A DNA stretch of 64,000 bases from Collinsella sp. OM04-5 (GCF_003439125.1 NZ_QSUU01000007.1:81314-145313), one strand, 5' to 3'; shown: positions 18,801 through 25,520, counted from the stretch's first letter. Program-made: numbers and translations. The notes: generated by a model not told the origin, from the sequence alone.

Positions 18801-19343
18801 TTCGCCAAGGTAGCCTACCAGGCCGCCCGCATAGGTGAGGTTGCCTTTGGGGCCCACGCCAAACGACACCTCAGCGCCACCCTTCACCGTGAACGCGTGC
18901 AGTGCCTCGCCGTATTTCTGGCCCCACAGCTTGCCCACCAAGCCGCCGTAGTTCCCGCGCGCGCTGCTGTTGTTGTCCGTTCCGTTTTGCAACGTGCTTG
19001 TATACGAGCCGCCGTTGACGGTCACATCGCCGTTCGAGATGTCGAGCACGCCGAACAGTCCGCCGGCAGAAGGGGAAACGCTCGCATTGGACACACTGAG
19101 CGCCACGCCCTCGCCGAAGTCGAAGATGCCGCTGTTGATGGTGAACGGGCCGGCAAACGAAGCGTCACCGATAAGTCCACCCGCATACGTGGCGTAATCG
19201 ACATGACCGTCTTCATACATGCCGGCCGGTGACGACCCAACCGCGCGCGGGCTTGACGTTGATATCCTTACCCGAGGCATCTTTTCCATTGTTGCCCGCA
19301 CCCACAGAAAGCGTAATCTTGTTCGTCTTGCCAATGAGTCCAC
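9885..19343 (-). CDS. Giant GLUG-repeat surface protein, main part (frameshifted from its signal peptide)
   Basis: Open frame of 3152 codons. Repeated GGLIG, GGLVG and GGVIG segments with beta-rich spacers (for example YAGGLIGDASFAGPF near the start) match GLUG-motif adhesins of the beta-helix type. The last ~1,000 residues look like Ig-type and stalk domains. There is no LPxTG motif, membrane helix or basic tail at the C-terminus (it ends HETKTN), so retention on the cell is unexplained. The first ~35 codons are the wrong-frame shadow of the upstream gene. True homology starts near base 19245, where the frame should join the 5' part (19213-20586). So this is one gene of about 3,560 codons with a one-base shift, or a phase-variable form. 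AT-richer stretches (about 15400-17500) suggest mosaic origin. Confidence 0.8.
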   Translation of the reverse strand: MDSLARRTRLRFLWVRATMEKMPRVRISTSSPRAVGSSPAGMYEDGHVDYATYAGGLIGDASFAGPFTINSGIFDFGEGVALSVSNASVSPSAGGLFGVLDISNGDVTVNGGSYTSTLQNGTDNNSSARGNYGGLVGKLWGQKYGEALHAFTVKGGAEVSFGVGPKGNLTYAGGLVGYLGEGGGSDNVSAVVIGDATVTCATSGYASNNGKYGGAVGVVDTKNVLEVRGLKVETAGNATIGGSNGGFAGVVGSSWRGIVKFGGVTDLSDARFAENDHTAQLVYENFNSLIFAAGSGSDVGATAGDITKWQYKRPTTQVKIDDIYSYGQVIRLGSGLSNDLITINDSHQCIFKSNLVKTDGAFVLAGVDDFAKLAITWQTSGYFSAVEDVSDDNFAQIPSTNITLSADINLSGTGLTGLTKDRQPKEQAGVNENNHSFAATLNGNGHTISLAVGEPYGMRGNSEVSATSDGNGKIYRHGRLGLFAAINGATVSDVTIAGSMKFDNGAAIDAGSLAGTIAGGLTLSGATCKTNIACDDAVANDVNIGGIAGSVSVASTVTFKDNSRAQATIAATKTLNGNSRIGGAIGYAGDYGSIFNVSGLEVGGKIETGNCASGKIAQVGGLIGCIVQGSNKKNVTVTGLNFSGFTMTLGENGDKYKGAGGLLGYSWGNTTVTIGDAGVNTSDSTYALKTSNDTIVTANDSTEVGGLVYAASGHWIINNYAINLGGASFTANNATTLGVLIARGSTSDSTNSFGAETSYSGLYLEDKAWWGTAYAVGGLSITAPKVKIYDEWLANGVKPNSKLIDNGCNAVVSLHTNDEKLDMSGDPAKDNSYQNRISPDKLPKINGSVRYYYNLDRALTVVTNSKNDKAAAMITPEHLVLWAARQYAPSATYDDLTGTKKIIFTNNKIGLDQGNQITIDLTGYSYYPSNPNGSNAVTVQNVKIVFCYSQIRAEQENNKSNAMATQHENMHCGLIRTIGGKDLTVTGVTLSGTVGRVKNDRAKGTDPESVSGALVLRCAYGSSGTKMSTINIDTLTLDGLQVDRAEDKEYAPLLINAITRYVNLDVKNVTTSNYADSSGTNKKAASSLFGRLGYDKNSDQVIAKFEKISLPSQTDNTIFTHASLLESFGYATAGTGSADYTFTADDAKNNKVTYGSEIDRKGTEYSGKQLWYYDEATYGTEKGLVTVDNKPANAGTPRFGDYLPYVYKGKATENNVQYHEIKVNQRIPKLVTGCGTYGDPYTVKDATEMNAIANYINNSVALDGWEVTIVADQGRLCTRRSSDRSTDNEVTYVYKQANGTNNKWEKKTGGTTTDSTQTLSDETMHRYIQSAYYSIEPAKDNKITVDAASFGGFGNKANPFRGVIVGDLGTSTSSATIEIENNNGELRGLVPYSYGSVVRNLDIRYVNAQATITYSDKDSDGVPTAFFGGVIGCILGGDNIIDGVVVNDPNSGSTTYGFTVTGDSHLVPIGGYVGAIAGGGVIFRNTGESWRGGTKNKKYKPSKEDAAKYDQYDNPYVGRVIDGYAFSEGCDVDNGDANYKINKLINKGTPCVTTTGTDNKYIGTNAEAPVTTVENAQGLLVLSAIISSGAGAGAAQTEYANYGVFRGSKAYWGSNTQTLAINGYLFGNKEYGKVRNASYGSVGKPANAEADFEVAKNDDQKAPGKQGWHGPLDPDSNVNSPYLVASYAANYQTGYVCASKSIGMSLEFKANTPYDMTKYGTGYVGLNGRYYSGACDSGEKATDRDRITPHVATIDGNGATITVGTKNAAYDTVEYADDDYKVSGVGGLFSTVMFTSSYVAPSVTANGDAQVKDLTFSNCNVKLTYIDASGNATTGAASNDFIGIGLLAGATANYDGNACGIYRNVQMKNCTVSGAKSVGGLLGSSGRASRRTDNDMTYMVNFGSGTKAPAYFYDCSYTGLNVTGEKYVGGYVGTAASACGVWTTAGAGVSERTVGKNSTITATGTAPYVGGVLGFAQKCHISVNTNPGTTKAVPSSTAVISGVNVLATGSNSEKLMGAGGVVGSAYSGVISMSNVCIDGKGGTVNAAIGDETGTNQNIRNAGGLIGEVTSGGYPTPNKYWFEGCSVKNVNVAGTSQCSGGLIGYYFSNESITCNNITIEGATIAGSWSGGLLGAINSGSDVINVTNTKVSNATFSGRSNGGIAGDGRGQFHLVNVLMDSNSYNAGKTQGVLLGEVDTREKQYSLSAAGVDVKPGNGKTTSDLPPMVYATNAAAVNRKTYIAFGDYNDKLDVLGKGITLYGADDTATTAASPYVTTSPVSTLAVRASGTDTTDRYLFGDGAAIETAATIQSQAGDKVADRYTYTNIAGINDAGVYQNTSTYSADSSKSTFNANNVTSNKKVTTDFPVLVIPGNDTTTVENYLNIVTNGGFSDARRLNGSVKHVTATAEVFSLADNGTFVKDATASLTPALKVLNNGTSSMTFRASTDWDNERGRFTLLTVTFSEAGQSYRVQVPIIVKRMLEIDFTATYSEGANLKASDYATKYDKHVLVSSGDTMTGYLTWTYGSARGEAVDYGWNTLLEAGGSMGPLNKSITFGATLPEGTQLTLVDTANNSREYHYTVGAGGAVSVKLTDFVDASNNAYVEPWLSEIVGVTHKEDKDGAWVKLTDAEVKGKSQVELEKAAGAKVGGAYYRARTSSDTTGTFYTLSVAEEEPKSENFYLAVRTPAGSAGVNGYTATTVDTSLNEHINYLLRGKKAADGKAAEDGHQNTASTYSVTSNYTHGLIDNNEGGIKRMELHDVTYPLTMKVSDTVKFDSNQQYTSSDALYYQLDSSLVNYGKNGSAAGAHGYPTGTQGTYSFYVTVGGKYYVPHASTVNGKTKWTWREATAEDPCAASAVWAADGGDMKLTLADANFGAIDLSGIREIAKNHNSQFTITMEANLAMTEPACQAGIIASQNGGTDKYTKPNYRAHLSTHAETLSTSSNSAYIDGIAGYYRMDVGSSTIALEASKKSQLGINIDDLKSADGEIALVGTYDLSKLAGAEAMISNASTVTYTLSLQKRRQDDGSYDAVDNISSYITVLGSDKLANGSLSADGKNYVFTDSKGAGGAFATRDGNSLAFKHAFRVKVNTNVEGKDQTYANYRLVLTAHMSGVGVNDTPVNVSNLDGYSHSDYVTYTLARINTDGIRHETKTN

Positions 19344-20586
19344 CCGCCGCGTTTTTACCTACAACGCTCAGCGCTGAGACATCGACATTCGAAGCAAGGG
19401 TGACGGCAGCCCCCTCGCCTGCCTCGCCAATAAGGCCGCCGGCATTGGCACCAGCGCCCGTAGCATCGATGGTGGGGATGCCGTTGAAGCTCTCCGGCAG
19501 ACCGTTCAGCCCCGCGATCGTAAGCGACGCTCCTCCGGCAAGGGTGTCCACGAGCAGGCCCAGATTGCCCGTGGACGATTGCATATTGATCGCCAGAGGG
19601 CTGTTCGCGCTTGTCGCGTAGGTGGCGTTGAGCGTGAGCATGCCCGCGACCTCACCCACGAGCGGCGAGGTGAGCTTGACAATACTCGTTCCGTTATTGT
19701 CGTCAGGCTTGTCCACGGTAATGGTAGCGCTGAGCGTCTTGCTCTCGCCAGCGACCTTGGCGGCCACGATGGGCTGGGCGTCGGTACCCTTCCAGGTGAG
19801 CTTTACGGTGCTGTTTGCATCGCTGAGCACGATATTGTTGAAGAGTGTCTTGTTGGCGGCAAGGGTTCTGTCGCCCAGGTCGAGTGCGCCTTTGAAGGGA
19901 TGGTCATCGCTGCCGAAGCCCTGGAACGTGAGGCTGCCCAGGTCGCCCACGGTCTCCGCGCCGCACACGTCAAAGTCGATGCCAGTCGAGCCACCTTTGG
20001 AAATGATCGCGTTTTGGTAGATGGCGGGGTCGGTGTTGGAGATGGCGATAAGGTCGGCGTTAGACCCAAAGGTAATGGCTGTGACGGTGCCCGAGTCGTC
20101 AGTGGTGACTTTGTTGTCGCCCAGCACGTCCCTGAGCGCGTCGACAGTATCGATGGTGGGGTTTGCCTGCGCGGCAGCATCTGCGTCCGCGTCATTCGTC
20201 TGCTCTTCGTCGGTGGCACCGTCATCGGCAGTCGCATCGTCTTGGGATGCGTCGCCCTCCGTTGGGGCATCGCCGCTGTTGGCTCCATCGGTCGTGGAAT
20301 CCTGCGACTCGCCGGCGTTGGTTGAACCGCCGCCCTCGGTAGTACCCGCATCGGCGCCCGGAGTCGCTGCGGTGTCATCAGATGCAGCCTGGTCGGCATC
20401 TTCCAAAGCGGTGGCCACGGCATCATGCACGGAGCGCGCCGTGTTGCCCGCGGCACGCGCGGCGGAGACGGACGCCTCCATAACGGCGTCGAGCTCTTGC
20501 GCGAACACCTCTGTGGAGGGCGCGAGCGCCTGGAAAATCATGATCGCAGTCAGGCATGCGGTTGTTATGCGCTTTGCCGTTCTCAT
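19213..20586 (-). CDS. Giant surface protein, 5' part with signal peptide
   Basis: 457 codons. It starts with a Sec signal peptide (MRTAKRITTACLTAIMIFQA..., cleavage likely after VFAQ near residue 30). A long Asp/Thr/Ala-rich linker (about 60-150) follows, and then the first GLUG-like units (NAGGLIGEAG and AAGGLIGKTN). It stops at 19213 only because the frame is lost near GCCCGCGCGCGG (about 19240-19253). In the neighbouring frame the same repeat pattern continues without a break (SSPAGMYEDGHVDYATYAGG). It is fourth in the minus-strand operon beginning at 23489. Whether the shift is real, phase-variable or a sequence error cannot be told from one sequence. Confidence 0.8.
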   Translation of the reverse strand: MRTAKRITTACLTAIMIFQALAPSTEVFAQELDAVMEASVSAARAAGNTARSVHDAVATALEDADQAASDDTAATPGADAGTTEGGGSTNAGESQDSTTDGANSGDAPTEGDASQDDATADDGATDEEQTNDADADAAAQANPTIDTVDALRDVLGDNKVTTDDSGTVTAITFGSNADLIAISNTDPAIYQNAIISKGGSTGIDFDVCGAETVGDLGSLTFQGFGSDDHPFKGALDLGDRTLAANKTLFNNIVLSDANSTVKLTWKGTDAQPIVAAKVAGESKTLSATITVDKPDDNNGTSIVKLTSPLVGEVAGMLTLNATYATSANSPLAINMQSSTGNLGLLVDTLAGGASLTIAGLNGLPESFNGIPTIDATGAGANAGGLIGEAGEGAAVTLASNVDVSALSVVGKNAAGGLIGKTNKITLSVGAGNNGKDASGKDINVKPARGWVVTGRHV

Positions 20587-20650
20587 CTGGTCCTACCTCG
20601 TTCTATCTCATGCCCCGTGCGGGGTCTCAAAATCTATGCTTGCGGTTGGC

Positions 20651-21685
20651 CTACGCAGCTGAACACGTAACGCCAATGCCTTCAAAGCTGGTCGGCTTAG
20701 AGGCGCCCTTTCGGTAAAAGGTGATGATTTCCGAGCCAGGGGATGCATCGTATGTGACCGAGCTGACGTGCGTGACCGAGTCGACACTGGCGGTTGGCTG
20801 CCCCCCATCGTTCTTGTGGTTCTTTGGAAAGAACGGATCGAGCTCGACCCCGTCCTTCCATTCGAGCTTCACCTTGGTCGTAGCACCCGTGACGGTCACG
20901 CGATAGTTGTAGGCGTCGAAGTTATCGACATTCGAATCATCCGCGTTCTTGTCGACCCACTCGCCCGAAACGCCCGAGGCCGTTACCTCCGCTCGCTCGG
21001 CAGGCGCAATCTTGGCCGCGAGCCATTTAAGGTTGGTTCCGGGGCTGTTGGGGCCGACCTGGGCCTTGACCGTGAAGGATGCTGTGTTGAGGTCCGTCTT
21101 GGCAAACCTAACCGTATAGGTATACATGGTTGCCTTGTTGGCAGGGAAGGAAAGATTGACCGTGCCGTCCGTCGCCAGCGCGGGCGTACCGTTAACGCTC
21201 CAAGTACCCGTCGTGCCCGTCGCCCTCACGCTCAGCGTCGCGTTGACGTCCTTGTCGTTAACTTTGTTCTTGTCGCCCAACAGATGGTTGTAAATGCGGA
21301 AGGTGAAGGAACAGGTTTCCCCACTCGTGTCGGCGATGACGCTTCGGACGGCAATCTTCTCGTCATTCAGGCTCTCATCCGTGTAACCCGTGAGCATGTC
21401 CGAGGCAAACAGCGCCTGCGACGTGCCCGAAACGACAACCGACTTTAGAAAGTCACCGCCCAAAAACGCCGTGTAGGTAAGGTAGGTGCCCGTCGCCATC
21501 ACAACAACGCACAGCAGCACCGCGACTACCCACAGGCGTTTACGCGCTTTGGAACCCAGACAAAACGGGCGCTTACAGCGGGAGGGCTCGACAGGAGACG
21601 CTTGCTCAGGCGCAGCCGTCCGATCCGGCTGGTCGCAAACCAAGTCCTCGGCATTATCGAATTGCTTGTTCTTGTCCTCTGTCAT
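20651..21685 (-). CDS. Single-pass membrane protein, possible TasA/camelysin-like surface subunit
   Basis: 344 aa. A charged cytoplasmic N-terminus (1-47) precedes one transmembrane segment (about 50-72, WVVAVLLCVVVMATGTYLTY), then an extracellular beta-rich domain. The region after the helix (TAFLGGDFLKSVVVSGTSQA) has the general look of TasA/CalY-type exported subunits, where a strand follows the hydrophobic segment. This is pattern resemblance only. A clear ribosome site (GGGAGGATG) precedes ATG 21685. It is third in an operon with two similar proteins and the giant GLUG protein, so a shared surface structure is likely. Exact function is unknown. Confidence 0.7.
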   Translation of the reverse strand: MTEDKNKQFDNAEDLVCDQPDRTAAPEQASPVEPSRCKRPFCLGSKARKRLWVVAVLLCVVVMATGTYLTYTAFLGGDFLKSVVVSGTSQALFASDMLTGYTDESLNDEKIAVRSVIADTSGETCSFTFRIYNHLLGDKNKVNDKDVNATLSVRATGTTGTWSVNGTPALATDGTVNLSFPANKATMYTYTVRFAKTDLNTASFTVKAQVGPNSPGTNLKWLAAKIAPAERAEVTASGVSGEWVDKNADDSNVDNFDAYNYRVTVTGATTKVKLEWKDGVELDPFFPKNHKNDGGQPTASVDSVTHVSSVTYDASPGSEIITFYRKGASKPTSFEGIGVTCSAA

Positions 21686-21706
21686 GTGACATCCTCCCTT
21701 CCTGCG

Positions 21707-22504
21707 TTAATTGCTGCTTGCGCTGCGAGCGATTAGGTAAACCATGTCGGTCTCTTTAATGTTTGAAACCTTGGCGTCGCCCTCGGTTACGATGCCCGGA
21801 TTCCACGTGCATTCGATGATGAAGTTCGTGGCGTCGTTGGCTTTTCCGTCCTTGTAGCCATCAAGCTCCCTCTTTGCGAACTTGTGGAACCGGTACAACG
21901 GGCGAGCGTTTTTCTGAACGTTCTTGTACTTCTGGTACGTTGGGTCGTCTTCTTCAAGGTCCTTGGCCAGCGAGGCATCATCGGCCCTGGCGGGGTTAAT
22001 CAACTCAAAAGCAATCGCGTTGGGCTGCTTGGTCCACGCATACTTTTTACCGGCGCTATCCAAACCGGCCACATCGCCGACGCCCGATGCCGTCGTATCT
22101 TCAACCTTGTACACCTTAATATCGAGACCCTTGATATTGGTGGTATTTGCCACCTGAAGCTCAAATGGCTGGCCACCGTCATTGCTCTCGTCGTTGTTGC
22201 TCTTTACGCAAAACGCGCGACGAATAGTCACGGTACCGTTTTCGTTTTTCACATCACCGCGCGACTCGACATACGAAATCTCGATGGGCTCGATGCTCGT
22301 CTGGTTGGGACCCATGATCTTGAGCTGCGCGGGCGTTTGGATCTTGCCCACCGTAGACAGACTTTTACTGCTTACGAACCATGTCATGGTAAGGCCGATG
22401 ATAAAAATGATGGCCGCGAGCAGCACCAAAACCGCAAGTGTCTGTGCACGGTGGTTCTCGACCCAATCGTGGGCGGCAGTCATATGTGCGCGGATGCTAT
22501 CCAT
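21707..22504 (-). CDS. Single-pass membrane protein, companion of the giant surface protein
   Basis: 265 aa. It has a short N-terminus, one helix at about 22-45 (TLAVLVLLAAIIFIIGLTMT), then WFVSSKSLSTVGKIQTP and a soluble extracellular domain of ~210 residues without cysteine pairs or known catalytic motif. The WF-S-xx-S pattern right after the helix is shared with the product of 22497-23489 (WFAANNRVSATGSTIG), so these two are probably paralogues. The start (ATG 22504, preceded by GGAGGG) overlaps the end of the upstream gene by 8 bases. I do not recognise a specific family with confidence. Confidence 0.7.
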   Translation of the reverse strand: MDSIRAHMTAAHDWVENHRAQTLAVLVLLAAIIFIIGLTMTWFVSSKSLSTVGKIQTPAQLKIMGPNQTSIEPIEISYVESRGDVKNENGTVTIRRAFCVKSNNDESNDGGQPFELQVANTTNIKGLDIKVYKVEDTTASGVGDVAGLDSAGKKYAWTKQPNAIAFELINPARADDASLAKDLEEDDPTYQKYKNVQKNARPLYRFHKFAKRELDGYKDGKANDATNFIIECTWNPGIVTEGDAKVSNIKETDMVYLIARSASSN

Positions 22505-23489
22505 TGGTGGTACCCTCCTGCGCGGTTATTCTGAGTTGGATGGAAATGACCTCGTTGCCAATCTTCTCGTCCGCGTTGTTGTAGAGCGAGGAGTAGGCGC
22601 CCACGTTGTCGTAGGGTTTTGCGGCGGCAGCGCTGCCCGACAGGCCGTAGAAGTAGAGTGCTTTGTTATTTTCCACGTCCGTTTTCAGGTCGGCGTAGCT
22701 TGCGTCCTCTGCCGCAAACAGATTCTTGTAGTAATTCGTGTTGCCGGTAAGGACGAAGTTCTGGAAATACTCCGGCCATACCCAGTACAGGGTGACGGGA
22801 ACGGACCGGTTCGTTGGATTGGCCACATTCCCGTCTTTGCAAAATTCGCTCTTGTGAATCTCGATCTTGCCATCAACCACGCGGCCCGAGTAATAGCCGT
22901 TCTCGCAGCTCGTAAAGAACAGCAAATGGCCCTTGATCAAGCCAAGAAGCGTTTGCGCTTCAGTTAGTGTTGTTCCGTCCGCAACAATGCCGTCGTCCGT
23001 GAAGCCCTTGGCTTTAAGCACGCGCGACAAGTTAATCGTGATCCCGTTCAGGTCATCCACCAGCGGCGTCACCGTAAACGTAATCTTGCCGCGAGCACCC
23101 GGGTACAGAGAGCCCGCGGTCTCGTTGTTGAGGTTCGACTTAAGCGTCACCGTCATGGCGTCGGTCGTGTCGAGCCCCACGATGTTTTGCTTTTCGGTGT
23201 CCGTGCGCTCGTAATAGCCCACATGTGCGGCATCATCGCTTGCGGCGGCAATCGTGTATCGCTCCGCCTTCGCCCCGATCGTGCTCCCCGTGGCGCTCAC
23301 TCGGTTATTCGCGGCAAACCAGGCCAGGCATGCAAAGATGGCAACGATGGCGGCCAGCACAAACAGACCGCTCACCAGGAAATCCTTCCAGAAATCCTTG
23401 AGGGTCCGCACATGCTCGTCGGCAGCTTGGCGGTACTCGGCCGCCGTCTTGTGCTGTTGGGGCTCGCTATGTCGGTCCATGCCACTCAT
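22497..23489 (-). CDS. Single-pass membrane protein, first gene of the surface operon
   Basis: 330 aa. Residues 1-38 are hydrophilic with a possible short coiled coil. One helix spans about 39-60 (FLVSGLFVLAAIVAIFACLA), then WFAANNRVSATGSTIGAKAERYTIA and a beta-rich extracellular domain. The post-helix WFAxNxxVSATG pattern is typical of alternate-signal exported or fimbrial-like subunits in Gram-positives, which is a tentative link. No SipW-type peptidase or sortase is nearby. No strong Shine-Dalgarno is visible before ATG 23489. ATG 23480 (MDRHSEPQQH) is an alternative start. Confidence 0.7.
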   Translation of the reverse strand: MSGMDRHSEPQQHKTAAEYRQAADEHVRTLKDFWKDFLVSGLFVLAAIVAIFACLAWFAANNRVSATGSTIGAKAERYTIAAASDDAAHVGYYERTDTEKQNIVGLDTTDAMTVTLKSNLNNETAGSLYPGARGKITFTVTPLVDDLNGITINLSRVLKAKGFTDDGIVADGTTLTEAQTLLGLIKGHLLFFTSCENGYYSGRVVDGKIEIHKSEFCKDGNVANPTNRSVPVTLYWVWPEYFQNFVLTGNTNYYKNLFAAEDASYADLKTDVENNKALYFYGLSGSAAAAKPYDNVGAYSSLYNNADEKIGNEVISIQLRITAQEGTTNG

Positions 23490-23668
23490 CGCTTACGTTT
23501 GCCCTGCTTGCGGGCGTGCCATCCTTTCCGCTTGGTCGCGCTAAATCCGTTGCTCGCAGGTAGAGAATTCAGGCAGAATACAACACCATACGATAAGGTA
23601 AAAGAATAGCATTGACCTGCGGTTTGCTCCACAACGCAACCTTGATTATCGACTTTATCCGAACACCT

Positions 23669-23704
23669 CCCACATTCATCCGTACATGTACGGATGAATG
23701 TGGG
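23669..23704. repeat. Perfect 36-bp palindrome upstream of the IS30 transposase
   Basis: CCCACATTCATCCGTACA at 23669-23686 is followed directly by its exact complement to 23704, with no spacer. It may be an insertion hotspot, a dimeric operator, or the left end of the insertion sequence. No matching copy is seen to the right of the transposase. Confidence 0.85.
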
Positions 23705-23757
23705 AACCCGATACCCTGAGGGCCGGACCGGCCGGCCCCGGGAGATCGGAGGACGGC

Positions 23758-25050
23758 ATGTCCGGAAAGAAGAAAAGGGGCTCCGCAAGGGCGGTCCCGA
23801 GGGCCTACGGAAGGCTCACGAGGCACGAGCGGGACACGGTCCAGAGGATGCTGGAGCGCAGGGCGTCGTGCAGGGAGATCGCGAGGGAGCTGGGCAGGTC
23901 GCCCTCGACGGTGAGCGCCGAGGTGGCGTCGCACAGGTTCGTGACGGCGCCGAAGGCCAGGCGCGGCGAGCGCGTGGACGCCTCCGCCGACCTGTCGGCG
24001 GCCTGCCCGCGCCTGGCGGCGTGGCCGCGCTGCTGCAACGGGTGCGGGCGGTACCGCGCGATCGGCTGCAAGCGCCGCCCCCACGTCTTCTACGAGGCCC
24101 GGGCCGCGCAGCTGTGCGCCGACTCGGTCCTCGTCTCGTCCAGGCGCGGGATAGACGCCGACGAGCCCGCCGCGGCGGCCAGGCTGGAGGCGATAAGGGG
24201 CTGCCTGCGCCGGGGGCTGTCGCCCGAGCAGATGGCGGCGCGCAACGGCGGCCCGGTGGACCTGTCGCCGTCGACCATCTACCGCTGGGTCTCGGCGGGC
24301 TACGACGGCATGACCAACATGGAGCTCAGGAGGAAGGTCGGCTACAGGCCGAGGAGGCACGCGCCGACGTCCTCGGCCACGCGGCACTCGCCCCGCAGGT
24401 CGCACGCCGCGTTCCTCGCCCTCGGGGAGGACGCGTGCGCCGCGGCCTGGGAGATGGACACCGTCGAGGGGGCCCGGGAGGACAGCGCCTGCCTGCTCAC
24501 GCTGCTGCACCGCCCCAGCAGGCTCCAGCTCGCGCTGCCGCTGGAGGAGAAGACCGCCGGGTGCGTCGCGGGCGCCCTGGAGGGCGTCCGGGCGGTCCTC
24601 GGCGCCGACGGGACGCGCCGCGTGTTCCGCGCCGTGCTCACCGACAACGGCCCCGAGTTCTCCGACGAGGACGCGATCGCGGCGCTGCTCGGCGAGGGGC
24701 AGGGCGAGACGAGGCTGTTCTACTGCGACCCCCGGCGCAGCGACCAGAAGGGCGCCTGCGAGCGCAACCACGTCGAGATCAGGAAGCTGCTGCCCAAGGG
24801 CCGCGGCCTCAGGTTCGACCGGCTCGCCCCGGCCGACCTGGCGCTGGCCATGTCGCACGTGAACTCCGAGCCCCGCGGCGCGCTCGGCTTCGCGACGCCC
24901 GCCCGCGCCTTCCGGGCGATGCTCGGCGGCGACGCGGCGGCGCTGCTGGAGGCGTACGGCATCGAGGACGTGCCCATCGAGGAGCTCGACCTGACGCCGG
25001 GGCTCATCGAGCGGGCGCGCGCGGAAAGGGGCGATGCCCCGCTGTCCTAG
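23758..25050 (+). CDS. IS30-family transposase
   Basis: 430 aa. The N-terminal HTH_38-type domain (about 18-60, LTRHERDTVQRMLERRASCR and so on) binds the element ends. The DDE catalytic core includes Asp in WEMDTVEG, Asp in LTDNGPEF and Glu in ERNHVEIRK, all present, so it looks intact. A cysteine pair-like region (CCNGCGRYRAIGC) lies at about 99-112. Start at ATG 23758 with GGAGATCGGAGG upstream; a longer frame to 23698 would run into the palindrome. Codon use is nearly all G/C at third positions, unlike neighbours, which points to recent acquisition from a higher-GC host. Confidence 0.93.
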   Translation: MSGKKKRGSARAVPRAYGRLTRHERDTVQRMLERRASCREIARELGRSPSTVSAEVASHRFVTAPKARRGERVDASADLSAACPRLAAWPRCCNGCGRYRAIGCKRRPHVFYEARAAQLCADSVLVSSRRGIDADEPAAAARLEAIRGCLRRGLSPEQMAARNGGPVDLSPSTIYRWVSAGYDGMTNMELRRKVGYRPRRHAPTSSATRHSPRRSHAAFLALGEDACAAAWEMDTVEGAREDSACLLTLLHRPSRLQLALPLEEKTAGCVAGALEGVRAVLGADGTRRVFRAVLTDNGPEFSDEDAIAALLGEGQGETRLFYCDPRRSDQKGACERNHVEIRKLLPKGRGLRFDRLAPADLALAMSHVNSEPRGALGFATPARAFRAMLGGDAAALLEAYGIEDVPIEELDLTPGLIERARAERGDAPLS

Positions 25051-25182
25051 CCTAGAAGGAAAAACGGAATAGACGGACTGACCGTCCGGCTGAGTCTGGG
25101 AAGAGGCGCCGGGCGGCGGGCGGAGCATGGCCACCGGACCCATCGAAACACATCTCCACCGTTCCTTCAACTGGGAAAATGC

Positions 25183-25217
25183 CGCCCCCGGACCCCGGGA
25201 GGGGCCGCGGGGGCGTT
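25183..25217 (+). terminator. GC hairpin downstream of the transposase
   Basis: CGCCCCCG paired with CGGGGGCG around an inner CCCC/GGGG stem, about 130 bases past the transposase stop. No T run follows, so it may be structural rather than a terminator. Confidence 0.4.
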
Positions 25218-25321
25218 CGGCTAACTGCGGGAATGGCCTATTTGCTCAATGTGTTCGGCTGAGATCGGAAATCAACCCTCCACAACGCAAGCCTTAATGA
25301 TGTCTTAAAAGTCAAACCCTT

Positions 25322-25385
25322 GGTGCAGGGGGGGGCAGGTTACTTCGCACCAACATGGTGCAAACAAACCTGACCCCCTTGCACC
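25322..25385. repeat. Inverted repeat GGTGCA...TGCACC
   Basis: The left arm 25322-25341 (GGTGCAG, a G run, GCAGGTT) pairs with 25367-25385 (AACCTGACCCCCTTGCACC). An inner GCACCAACATGGTGC stem lies between. The GGTCAGGTT wording resembles the GGGGACAGGCACC palindromes elsewhere in the window. Confidence 0.55.
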
Positions 25386-25402
25386 AATCCTCTTGCACCA
25401 AA

Positions 25403-25495
25403 ATTCGGATTTTCTGGTGTCAGCGATTCGGATTTTCATGTTCTGAGGATTCGGATTTTCGGGTGCTCAAGATTCGGATTTTCTGAACCCGCTGG
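25403..25495. repeat. Four tandem 23-bp units with constant ATTCGGATTTTC
   Basis: ATTCGGATTTTC begins at 25403, 25426, 25449 and 25472, exactly 23 bp apart each time. The 11 bases between copies differ (TGGTGTCAGCG, ATGTTCTGAGG, GGGTGCTCAAG, then TGAACCCGCTG). It lies between two convergent genes. Confidence 0.85.
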
Positions 25496-25520
25496 TCAGG
25501 GGCACCCTTATTGGCAAAAA

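Larger units (their letters stand above)
23627..25290 (+). mobile_element. IS30-family insertion region (ends uncertain)
   Basis: Contains the IS30 transposase and its palindromic upstream region. A 13-bp direct repeat, CTCCACAACGCAA, occurs at 23627-23639 and 25278-25290, with some further similarity (CCTT and AT). These may mark the outer limits, but typical IS30 terminal inverted repeats were not found. The segment is far richer in GC than the flanks. Confidence 0.45.

Noticed and set aside
22182-22967. Plus-strand frame over the surface operon
   Set aside because: It is a shadow of two coupled minus-strand membrane-protein genes with clear starts.
23694-25055. Second long frame overlapping the IS30 transposase on the same strand
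   Set aside because: It is Arg/Pro/Gly-rich with no domain, and arises from extreme third-position GC of the transposase gene.
25403-25495. Replication-origin iterons
   Set aside because: There is no replication initiator gene, DnaA-box cluster or AT-rich unwinding region beside the repeats.
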